From: a bacterium
Lineage (GTDB): Bacteria > Patescibacteriota > Minisyncoccia > Phycocordibacterales > Phycocordibacteraceae
Reading direction: 5' to 3'
Length of the DNA stretch: 33,004 bases
Assembly: GCA_023269085.1 (NCBI GenBank)
Contig: JAHFML010000004.1
Location: forward strand, 1-33,004
In this document: in pieces, positions 17,330 through 25,004 of the stretch
Layout of the letters: each line of letters opens with the position of its first letter
Position numbering within the stretch: position 1 is the first letter of the stretch
Position numbers and translations under genes: made by a program
Notes under the pieces: model-generated
Seen by the model: the letters and a program-made list of their open reading frames with translations, nothing else
Told to the model about the DNA's origin: nothing
Database searches by the model: none

Positions 17330-18687
17330 GCTCTGTTGTCACCCGCTTCGCGCCATCGCCGACCGGCTTCTTGCACGCCGGTAATTATCGCACCGCCGTG
17401 TTCGCCTACCTCTTCGCGAAGCATCACGGAGGATCATTCATATTGCGTATCGAGGACACCGACCGTGCGCGATCGAAGCCAGAATACGAAGCAAATATCC
17501 TTGACGCTCTCGCGTGGCTCGATCTCCCATTCGAGCGGCAATATCGTCAGAGTGACAACGCGCCCCGACACCGCGAGTTGTTGGAACAGCTCATTGCCGA
17601 CAATCTCGCCTATGTCTCAAAAGAGACGCCGAAGAACCAAGGCGACAGAGAAGAAGTTATTCGTTTTAGGAACCCGGGCGAGGCAGTCTCGTTCGTCGAT
17701 ATGATTCGCGGTGAGATAACGATGGACACCCGTGATCTCGGCGACTTCGTCATCGCCCGCTCTCTTGATGAGCCCATCTTCCACTTTGCGGTGGTGGTCG
17801 ACGATGCTGACGAGGGCGTAACGCATGTCGTGCGCGGCGAAGATCACATTTCGAATACACCGCGGCAAATACTCATTCAACGCGCGCTCGGCTTCGCGAC
17901 GCCCGCGTATGCGCACTTGCCGCTTATCCTTGGCACCGACCGCACCAAGCTCTCGAAGCGCAAGGGTGCCAAAGCGATTACCGAGTATCGCGCACTCGGT
18001 CTTCTCCCTGAAGCGACGCTCAATTATCTCTCGCTCCTCGGCTGGAACCCCGGCGATGATCGAGAATATCTCTCTCGTTCTGAACTCATCGAGAGCTTTG
18101 ATCTCGCGCGCGTGCAAAAGGGCAGCGCGATCTTCGATGAGACGAAATTCTTTTCGATTAACCAACACTGGATGCGTAAACTTTCTGACGAACGCTTCCT
18201 TGCATGTTTGGACTTCGTAAATCCAGAATCCCGAGAAGGATTTACGAAGTCCTACAATCCGACTAAGCTCACCGCCGCGATTCCGCTCCTCAAAGAGCGC
18301 GCTCAGACCTTCGGCGAGGCGCGAGACATGCTCGCGGGCGAGCTTTCCTGTCTCTTCACCAAGCCAACACTCGACGCAGGCCTTCTAACCGCCAAGGAGC
18401 CTACCGATCGCCCCGGCATGACCCAGGAGGCTCTCAAAGCCCTCCTCGGGCCTCTAGAAGCTCTCCCCGCGAGCGCTAGTGTCGAACTGGTCAAAGATAC
18501 GATCATGCCTTTTGCCGATGCCGAGGAGGCAAAAGGGAAGGGGGGTCGTGGCGCGGTCCTCTGGCCGCTTCGCTACGCACTTTCTGGCCGAGAGCGATCT
18601 CCGGATCCCTTTACGCTTGTTTCTATCTTAGACAAGGACGAGACGATCAGACGTTTGCGTCTCGCTCTTGCTATACTAGAGAAATGA
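17326..18687 (+). CDS. gltX: glutamyl-tRNA synthetase
   Basis: FAPSPTGFLHAGNYRTAVFAYLFAK, RIEDTDRARS, KLSKRKGA; ATGA overlap with murG. Confidence 0.96.
   Translation: MSSVVTRFAPSPTGFLHAGNYRTAVFAYLFAKHHGGSFILRIEDTDRARSKPEYEANILDALAWLDLPFERQYRQSDNAPRHRELLEQLIADNLAYVSKETPKNQGDREEVIRFRNPGEAVSFVDMIRGEITMDTRDLGDFVIARSLDEPIFHFAVVVDDADEGVTHVVRGEDHISNTPRQILIQRALGFATPAYAHLPLILGTDRTKLSKRKGAKAITEYRALGLLPEATLNYLSLLGWNPGDDREYLSRSELIESFDLARVQKGSAIFDETKFFSINQHWMRKLSDERFLACLDFVNPESREGFTKSYNPTKLTAAIPLLKERAQTFGEARDMLAGELSCLFTKPTLDAGLLTAKEPTDRPGMTQEALKALLGPLEALPASASVELVKDTIMPFADAEEAKGKGGRGAVLWPLRYALSGRERSPDPFTLVSILDKDETIRRLRLALAILEK
18210..18252. repeat. perfect inverted repeat within gltX
   Basis: GGACTTCGTAAATCC-agaatcccgagaa-GGATTTACGAAGTCC, 15-bp stem, 13-nt loop. 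Confidence 0.92.
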
Positions 18688-20021
18688 CTTTATTGAGATT
18701 GGTTGTTATAAGTATAATCTTGGCTGTATCTCTTCTCGGTTTGCCGAGATTCACGCTTGCGGATGCAACCGCCGATATCCAAACAAAGATTATCGCAAAC
18801 AAACAGCAAATAGACTCGCTTGAAGCTGACATAGCCGCATTTCAAAAACAGCTCGACGCGCTCGGAGCAAAGAAAAATACACTCCAATCAACCATCAGCT
18901 CTCTCGAACTCTCGCAAAAACAGCTTGCCTCGCAGATCAAGGTTACGCAGAACAAAATATCCTCGGCGAACTTGCAGATACAGCAATTGACGCTTTCCAT
19001 AGGCGATAAAGAAGCGTCTATCACTGCTGATCAAGCCGCCATCTCGAAGCATCTCCGCGAAGTCACCGAGCTTGACCAAATCCCCTTAGTCGCTCAATTG
19101 ATTTCGTCGGATTCTTTCAGGGTCGCGTGGCAAAAGGCGGATCAATCAGTCCAATTCAATCATGCGCTCACGATGAGCGTCGACGATCTGAAAACGGCTC
19201 GCCAAGCGCTCGGCACCGATCGAAATACGATTACTACAACAAAAAATAATCTGCTCGCACTCAAAGCCGATCTGTCGACGCAAAAGAAATCCGTTGATGC
19301 GACTAAGGCGGCCGAGCAACAGCTTCTCGCACAAACCAGGAATCAAGAGTCGAGCTACCAAACGCTCATCAAACAGAAGCAAGCTGCCGAGAAATCGTTT
19401 GAACAGGAGCTGACCGATCTTCAGAGTCAGTTGAATCTTATCGTGCATCCTAGCCTCTTGCCGCGCGTCGGCTCGGGCGTCCTCTCATGGCCATTCAGCT
19501 CGGCCTTTATGTACAACTGCTCGCAACGCAAGAGCGTCTTCGGGAATCTATTCTGTGTGACGCAATACTTCGGTAATACGCCGTTCTCGACCGCCAACCC
19601 ACAGATTTATAACGGGCATGGCCACAATGCGATCGACATCGCCGCGTCAATCGGCACGCCGGTCGATGCGGCGCTCTCGGGCACGGTGCTCGGCACCGGC
19701 AATACCGATCTCATTCGTGGCTGCTATTCATTCGGCAAATGGGTGATGATTGAACACGGAAACGGGCTCAACACGCTTTATTCTCACTTGTCCTCAATCG
19801 AAGTGGCGAAGGGACAGTCGGTCTCGACGGGCCAGCTTATCGGCTTCTCGGGCATGACGGGCTATGCGACCGGCCCGCATCTCCACTTCGGCGTCTATGC
19901 GAGCGAAGGGACGAAGATCATGACGCTCCGCCAATTCCGCGGCTCGACCATCGGCTGTGCCGACGCGACGATGCCAGTCGCAACGCTGACCGCCTATTTG
20001 AACCCCTTGTCGTATCTCTAG
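18684..20021 (+). CDS. exported coiled-coil M23-family peptidase (EnvC-like)
   Basis: Signal/TM segment, long coiled coil, C-terminal GHGHNAIDIAASIGTPVDAALSGTV ... GPHLHFGVY; ATGA overlap with gltX. Confidence 0.92.
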   Translation: MTLLRLVVISIILAVSLLGLPRFTLADATADIQTKIIANKQQIDSLEADIAAFQKQLDALGAKKNTLQSTISSLELSQKQLASQIKVTQNKISSANLQIQQLTLSIGDKEASITADQAAISKHLREVTELDQIPLVAQLISSDSFRVAWQKADQSVQFNHALTMSVDDLKTARQALGTDRNTITTTKNNLLALKADLSTQKKSVDATKAAEQQLLAQTRNQESSYQTLIKQKQAAEKSFEQELTDLQSQLNLIVHPSLLPRVGSGVLSWPFSSAFMYNCSQRKSVFGNLFCVTQYFGNTPFSTANPQIYNGHGHNAIDIAASIGTPVDAALSGTVLGTGNTDLIRGCYSFGKWVMIEHGNGLNTLYSHLSSIEVAKGQSVSTGQLIGFSGMTGYATGPHLHFGVYASEGTKIMTLRQFRGSTIGCADATMPVATLTAYLNPLSYL

Positions 20022-20031
20022 AAAACGAGAC

Positions 20032-20060
20032 TTGAATTCTGCGCCGAGAAGCGTTATATT
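20032..20060 (+). promoter_or_regulatory. promoter of the Cys-rich small gene
   Basis: TTGAAT-N17-TATATT. Confidence 0.7.
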
Positions 20061-20077
20061 CTGGGCAGAACTTTCAT

Positions 20078-20105
20078 CCGTACGGAATGGTCCGTACGGC
20101 CGTAC
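20078..20105. repeat. overlapping palindromes in the 5' leader of ORF 20132
   Basis: CCGTACGGA-atgg-TCCGTACGG (9-bp stem) overlapping GTACGGCCGTAC (12-nt perfect palindrome). Confidence 0.85.
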
Positions 20106-20131
20106 TTTAAATCTCAAAGAAAGGAATCCAC

Positions 20132-20425
20132 ATGAAAGCCAATGGTGCAGGAAAGGGCGGCACTACGAGCCGCACACCCCAACAGCCGGTCAAGCCGACC
20201 GTCGAACCGCCCAAAGAACCTCCCCGGCCTCGGCAGAAATGTTTGAACCCCGATTGTCCGCACATTATCGCGCGTTATTTTTACGCGCGACATCCGGAAG
20301 GCTGTACTTGTTCACGCGCATGCGACGAAGCGTATGAAGCAACCAAGAATAAAGGGCACAGTAGCCCTCAAGGCGAAGTTCATCACGCCGGCGGCCGGAA
20401 AGTTATTCCGATTCCCCCGATATAG
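20132..20425 (+). CDS. small Pro-rich, Cys-containing protein (putative zinc-binding)
   Basis: SD aaaggaa; KCLNPDCPHIIARYFYARHPEGCTCSRACDEAY. Confidence 0.7.
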   Translation: MKANGAGKGGTTSRTPQQPVKPTVEPPKEPPRPRQKCLNPDCPHIIARYFYARHPEGCTCSRACDEAYEATKNKGHSSPQGEVHHAGGRKVIPIPPI

Positions 20426-20469
20426 TGTGCGCAAAAGATATATTGTGCGCACATTAGAAAACCCAACCA

Positions 20470-20492
20470 AGCCCCGCGACGCGGGGCTTTTA
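20470..20492 (+). terminator. intrinsic terminator
   Basis: AGCCCCGC-gac-GCGGGGCT followed by ttta. Confidence 0.85.
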
Positions 20493-20501
20493 TATTCTCC
20501 C

Positions 20502-20627
20502 CTACTTCTTCATCGCGATGACGATAACCTGAAGCAAACTGATGATCGTACTGGTAAACCCGGTCCAGAACGCGTAGACCTCGAGATTGTCTTTCAGATG
20601 ACTCTTCCAATTTCTTTTCTGACTCAT
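20502..20627 (-). CDS. tiny membrane protein (41 aa)
   Basis: Translation on minus: MSQKRNWKSHLKDNLEVYAFWTGFTSTIISLLQVIVIAMKK*; resembles the 20691-20852 product; below the ORF-track size cut-off. Confidence 0.55.
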   Translation of the reverse strand: MSQKRNWKSHLKDNLEVYAFWTGFTSTIISLLQVIVIAMKK

Positions 20628-20690
20628 AGGGAAGAGGATAGCACAGGTTCTGCGCACCAAGAGGACTTTTATCCACTTCCCTGCTCTTTT

Positions 20691-20852
20691 TCATTTCTTA
20701 AGTACCATGACGACGAGTGTCGCAATAGATATGAGCAGTGAGAGAAAACCGGTCAAGACCGCATAGATATGGAGCCGTCGCGCACGCTTGCTGTTGCCGC
20801 GCGTGTGCAAACCTTCGCTGACTAACCGCTTTTCGCTATAATCAAGAGCCAT
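20691..20852 (-). CDS. tiny membrane protein (53 aa)
   Basis: Translation on minus: MALDYSEKRLVSEGLHTRGNSKRARRLHIYAVLTGFLSLLISIATLVVMVLKK*; resembles the 20502-20627 product. Confidence 0.55.
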   Translation of the reverse strand: MALDYSEKRLVSEGLHTRGNSKRARRLHIYAVLTGFLSLLISIATLVVMVLKK

Positions 20853-20861
20853 ACAGAGGAG

Positions 20862-21587
20862 TTATCCGCACGAGACATTCGCAATGACGTACTCATATGC
20901 CTCATCGACCGAATCGACAAGCGTATAGAGACTCATGTCCTCCTCGCTGATATTGGCATGCTTCTTGAAGAGCTCATCCTCAATAAGCGTGAGGAGTGGT
21001 TGCCAATATTCACGACCGAAGAGGATGATCGGGACCTTGCGGATCTTCTTGGTCTGGATGAGCGTGATGATCTCGAAGAATTCGTCGAGCGTCCCGAAGC
21101 CGCCGGGGAAATAAATATAAACTTCGGAGGCATACGTGAGCATCACCTTCCGCACGAAGAAGTGGTCGAATAAGAATCGGTCGGTAAGATACTGATTATA
21201 TCCTTGTACATCGGGCAGATTGATATTGAGACCGATCGACGCGCCGCCCGCGTCATACGCGCCCTTGTTCGCGGCCTGCATGATACCCGAGCTCCCGCCC
21301 GTGATGACCGCGAAGCCCTTCTTCGCGAGGCGTCCCGCGAGTTCTGATGCCTGATTGAAGAAAGGATCGTCAGAAGCCGTGCGCGCACTGCCGAAGAAGC
21401 TCGCCGCGAGACTATAGCGCCGGATGACATCGAACCCCTCGACGAACTCGGACATGATCTTAAAGATGCGCCACGACTCGACCTTATTCGGCTTACAGAC
21501 GAGGAGCGGACGCTCCTCGGGCATCGAACGTGGCCCCTCATGCACCGCCTTGGCGAGCCGTTCGGTCGTGGTATCGTCTGCGTTCAT
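20862..21587 (-). CDS. LOG/TIGR00730-family protein (lysine decarboxylase-like fold)
   Basis: GGSSGIMQAANKGA and PGGFGTLDEFFEIITLIQT; ATG at 21587 with TACAAT 6 nt upstream on minus. Confidence 0.9.
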   Translation of the reverse strand: MNADDTTTERLAKAVHEGPRSMPEERPLLVCKPNKVESWRIFKIMSEFVEGFDVIRRYSLAASFFGSARTASDDPFFNQASELAGRLAKKGFAVITGGSSGIMQAANKGAYDAGGASIGLNINLPDVQGYNQYLTDRFLFDHFFVRKVMLTYASEVYIYFPGGFGTLDEFFEIITLIQTKKIRKVPIILFGREYWQPLLTLIEDELFKKHANISEEDMSLYTLVDSVDEAYEYVIANVSCG

Positions 21588-21604
21588 ATGCTCATTGTAG
21601 CAAA

Positions 21605-21946
21605 CTAAAGCCCTTTGCAATTCGTTGCAGGAGCATAACCGGCCTTCGCCGCGTCAGTGGGAGTAGCGAACCACACCTTATTCGCATCTGCGATGCGGTC
21701 AACACCCGGACACCACGGCAGATAATATTTCGTGCCGCCTTTTGACGCGACGATGGCTCCCGTCGAAGAGGCGGCGAGCGATACGGTTCTTAAAGCGTCA
21801 CTCCCCTGCCCCGCGTCTCTCCCCGCCAAGAACCCAAGGCCGAAGCTCGCTGAGGACGCGAGGATTATGACGCCGAAGATGAGCAGGTCGCGCGGGACGC
21901 TTCTGAACGCGCCTTTGCATTTCTCACCTAGATCTGCTATAGTCAT
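21605..21946 (-). CDS. small membrane protein with Cys-containing C-terminal domain
   Basis: One TM helix, then GTKYYLPWCPGVDRIADANKVWFATPTDAAKAGYAPATNCKGL, resembling the Ada-type metal-binding / nuclease C-terminal module. Confidence 0.75.
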   Translation of the reverse strand: MTIADLGEKCKGAFRSVPRDLLIFGVIILASSASFGLGFLAGRDAGQGSDALRTVSLAASSTGAIVASKGGTKYYLPWCPGVDRIADANKVWFATPTDAAKAGYAPATNCKGL

Positions 21947-21976
21947 ACGGTAACACTATAGCTTGTATTTCTTCTT

Positions 21977-22249
21977 ATGGCATCAACCAAGGCTGGCGGG
22001 TCAGCAAAAAACCTAACCGATTCGAACGCGCAATATCTCGGCGTGAAGCTCTCTGACGGCTCCACCGCGAAGCCGGGTGCTATCATCGTCCGTCAGCGCG
22101 GCACCAAGATCGAGGCCGGTAAGAATGTCCGTGTCGGGAAGGATCACACGCTCTACTCAGTCGCTGCTGGCCGGGTTGCCTATCGCACGATGCGCAAGAC
22201 CACCTTCACGGGCCACACCAAGATGAAGAAAGTTGTCGACGTTGTCTAA
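21977..22249 (+). CDS. rpmA: 50S ribosomal protein L27
   Basis: MASTKAGGSAKN...YLGVKLSDG..AKPGAIIVRQRGTKIEAGKNVRVGKDHTLYS. Confidence 0.95.
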   Translation: MASTKAGGSAKNLTDSNAQYLGVKLSDGSTAKPGAIIVRQRGTKIEAGKNVRVGKDHTLYSVAAGRVAYRTMRKTTFTGHTKMKKVVDVV

Positions 22250-22255
22250 GAAGAA

Positions 22256-22300
22256 CGAAAAACACGCGGCGCCTCCGGCGCCGCGTGTTTTTCGTTTTAT
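22256..22300. terminator. bidirectional terminator between rpmA and rplI
   Basis: CGAAAAACACGCGGCGCC-tcc-GGCGCCGCGTGTTTTTCG perfect 18-bp stem. Confidence 0.92.
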
Positions 22301-22740
22301 TCTGCCGCAACGGTAATCGTGAACTTCCCGAAAGTATCGATCGTCGCAACCGGGATATCAAAGGTCCCAAGCTCCTTAATCGGCTTCTCGAGCTTGATAA
22401 CCCCTTCCGACAGATCAATATGAGCCTGCTCTTTGGCGGCCGCTATAATGTCTTCTTCATCAACCGCATCGTAGAGATGTCCTTTTTCATTCGCCTTTAC
22501 CGTAATAACGATACGCGCCTCGGCGAGAGCCGCGACATTCTCGTTCAGTAGCGCCGCATCAAGCGCAGAGCGGTCGACGACCTGCTTGCGGCGCGTCTCG
22601 GCCTCCATACGCGCAATCGGCGTCGCCGCGATAGCGAGCTTCTGCGGGATCATATAATTGAGAGCGTAGCCGTCGGCCACCGCCACCTCTTCATGCGCGC
22701 GACCCATCCCCTTCACATCTTTAACCAAAATGACTTTCAT
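22297..22740 (-). CDS. rplI: 50S ribosomal protein L9
   Basis: [36 protein letters not shown]; conserved C-terminal domain. Confidence 0.95.
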   Translation of the reverse strand: MKVILVKDVKGMGRAHEEVAVADGYALNYMIPQKLAIAATPIARMEAETRRKQVVDRSALDAALLNENVAALAEARIVITVKANEKGHLYDAVDEEDIIAAAKEQAHIDLSEGVIKLEKPIKELGTFDIPVATIDTFGKFTITVAAE

Positions 22741-22793
22741 ATACCCCCACTCTACCCTATCGCCCCCTCCGCGTCAAAAACTCCAGCCACGTC

Positions 22794-24050
22794 CTACTTC
22801 CCGCTCGTGAGGAAGGAGATCGCACGGAGCATCTGGGTATCGTGTTTCGCGGCGACGTCGTCTTTGGTTATCGACACCGTGATGTCCGGCGTGACGCCGT
22901 TGCCCATGATCCAACGGCCCGCGGGCGTCACCCAGCGCGCGACGGTTATCTTGAGGCTGCCGCCATCGAGTGGTAGGAGTGTCTGCACCGAGCCCTTGCC
23001 GAAAGACTTCGTGCCGATCAAGGTAGCGGCGTGGTTGTCCTGAAGCGCGCCGGCGAAGATCTCTGACGCTGACGCCGAGCCCGCATCAACGAGCACGACC
23101 ACCTTTGTCCCCTTCGGCAAATCGTCATAGCCGAAACTCGTGTGCACGACATCCTTCTCTTTCCCGCCGAAGTCTTCAGTAACGACCTTCGCCCCTTCGG
23201 GGATAAAGTGGCTTGCCATGTCGACCGCCGCGTCGAGATAGCCGCCCGGGTTGCCGCGCAGATCGACGACGAGCCGCGTCGAGCCAGATTCTTTGAACCG
23301 CGTGAAGGCCTTATTAAAAAGGCTTGCTGAGTTGCTCGTGAACTCATAGAGCGCGATATGGTAGACGCCGCTCGTCGCATCGAGGCCGTCGTCGGTCTCG
23401 GGCACCTGGATAGTCTCGCGGGTAATCTTCACATCGAGCGACTTCCTGTCGCGGACGAGTGTGAGTGTGACATTCGTGCCGACCGGGCCGCGGATCTTAC
23501 TTACCGCTTCGTCGACCGAAACGCCCTCGGTCGACTTGCCGTCAATCGCGATAATCTTGTCGCCCTTCAAGAGACCCGCCGCCTCTGCCGGCGTACCCTT
23601 CAAGGGCGTAATGACGGTGAGAATGCCGTCCTTCATGTCGAGCTCCGCGCCGATACCGCCGAAGCTCCCCGAAATGCTCTCAGAAAATGCCTTCGCCTGC
23701 TTCGGCGGGAAGAAGGTCGTATACGGGTCGCCATACGAGCTTGCCAAGCCGCTCATCGCACCGAAGAGACGCTCCTTGGTCGACGGGAGCGTTGATGACG
23801 CGTGCGTGATGACATAGTTCGCATCGAGCGCGTTCCACGCCTTCCAGAAATCGGTGAAGTCGACGCTCTGGTCCGGCGTCGCGTCGAGGCCGTCGCCGAT
23901 AAACGGCACATGCGAGACGATCGACGATGTTGCGCTGTTCGCGCTTCCCGCGAAGAACCCGACGCCAAAGAAGAGTGCCGCGACAAGAGCGAGGGAAATG
24001 CCCCGGGCGGCAACATTCCGCCCGTGATCTTTCAGTTCAGAGAGTTTCAT
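22794..24050 (-). CDS. C-terminal processing protease (S41), PDZ-containing
   Basis: PDZ segment; DLRGNPGGYLDAAVDMA; GSASASEIFAGALQD and KSFGKGSVQTLLPL. Confidence 0.94.
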   Translation of the reverse strand: MKLSELKDHGRNVAARGISLALVAALFFGVGFFAGSANSATSSIVSHVPFIGDGLDATPDQSVDFTDFWKAWNALDANYVITHASSTLPSTKERLFGAMSGLASSYGDPYTTFFPPKQAKAFSESISGSFGGIGAELDMKDGILTVITPLKGTPAEAAGLLKGDKIIAIDGKSTEGVSVDEAVSKIRGPVGTNVTLTLVRDRKSLDVKITRETIQVPETDDGLDATSGVYHIALYEFTSNSASLFNKAFTRFKESGSTRLVVDLRGNPGGYLDAAVDMASHFIPEGAKVVTEDFGGKEKDVVHTSFGYDDLPKGTKVVVLVDAGSASASEIFAGALQDNHAATLIGTKSFGKGSVQTLLPLDGGSLKITVARWVTPAGRWIMGNGVTPDITVSITKDDVAAKHDTQMLRAISFLTSGK

Positions 24051-24057
24051 TTTGCGA

Positions 24058-24075
24058 AGTATAGCATGCTATTCT
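24058..24075. promoter_or_regulatory. back-to-back bidirectional extended -10 element
   Basis: AGTATAGCATGCTATTCT: TGCTATACT on minus and TGCTATTCT on plus share GCATGC; each is 7 nt from an ATG. Confidence 0.65.
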
Positions 24076-24082
24076 AGACACT

Positions 24083-25003
24083 ATGATAACTCGCTACGTA
24101 TACGGTCGCGGCACATGGATCGATCTCGAGCACCCGACGGAGCAAGAGGTACGCGAGATCGCGCGAGAGTTTTCTATCGGAGAACGGTTCGAGATGGAGC
24201 TTCTCTCCCCCACCCCAACCCCGCTCGCCGCGAGCGAGGGAGACACTTCATTCCTCGTTATCCACTTTCCGACCCACGGCGCCTCTGACGGGGAGACGCT
24301 CGACCAAGAGATCGATATCGCTATCGGCGACGCGTTCATTATTACCGCGCACTATGAAGTCGTCGACCCGCTCCACCATCTGCAGAAACTTCTCGAGACG
24401 CAGAAGCTCATCGCGCCGAAGACCGTCCTCGAGACTGGCATCCTGCTTGAGATCATCTTCGCGCATCTCTATGTCGCGGTGCGCAACCATACCGATCATG
24501 TCGCGACGCATCTCACCCATATCGAGCACGAGATGTTCAACGGGCTCGAGCGCACGACCGTGCGCGCTATCTCGAATGTCAGCCGCGAGTTCTTGCATAT
24601 CGAGGCCGCGCTCGCCAATCAAGAGGGCGCGCTCGACCGATTCTTACGCACGCTCGCTCTGCGTCGGCCATCCGATACTGCTCTTGCTGACCGTAGCGAG
24701 CGCATTCGCGCCGAACGCGCGCAGGTCATGCGGCTCGTGATGACCTACCGCGCGGTCGCGACCGAGCTGCGCGAGACGAATGCGTCCTTGCTTGAGGCGC
24801 GCCAGAACGAAATCATGAGGGCGCTCACGACGATTACCGTACTTGTCCTCCCGCTCGAGCTTATCGCGGTCATCTTCGGCATGCACGCGCCCGGTGCGCC
24901 CTTCATGCAAAACCCCAATGCTTTCTTGATTATCATAACCATTATGCTCGTCCTCTCGGGCAGTATGATGATCCTCTTCGCGCGGAGGCACTGGCTCTTC
25001 TAA
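24083..25003 (+). CDS. CorA-like divalent cation transporter
   Basis: Two C-terminal TM helices with FGMHAPGAPF in place of the GMN motif; cytoplasmic alpha/beta N-terminus. Confidence 0.85.
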   Translation: MITRYVYGRGTWIDLEHPTEQEVREIAREFSIGERFEMELLSPTPTPLAASEGDTSFLVIHFPTHGASDGETLDQEIDIAIGDAFIITAHYEVVDPLHHLQKLLETQKLIAPKTVLETGILLEIIFAHLYVAVRNHTDHVATHLTHIEHEMFNGLERTTVRAISNVSREFLHIEAALANQEGALDRFLRTLALRRPSDTALADRSERIRAERAQVMRLVMTYRAVATELRETNASLLEARQNEIMRALTTITVLVLPLELIAVIFGMHAPGAPFMQNPNAFLIIITIMLVLSGSMMILFARRHWLF

Positions 25004-25004
25004 T

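Noticed and set aside
20334-20741. 135-aa plus-strand ORF after the Cys-rich gene
   Set aside because: Runs through a strong terminator (20470-20492) and is antisense to the two related small TM ORFs.
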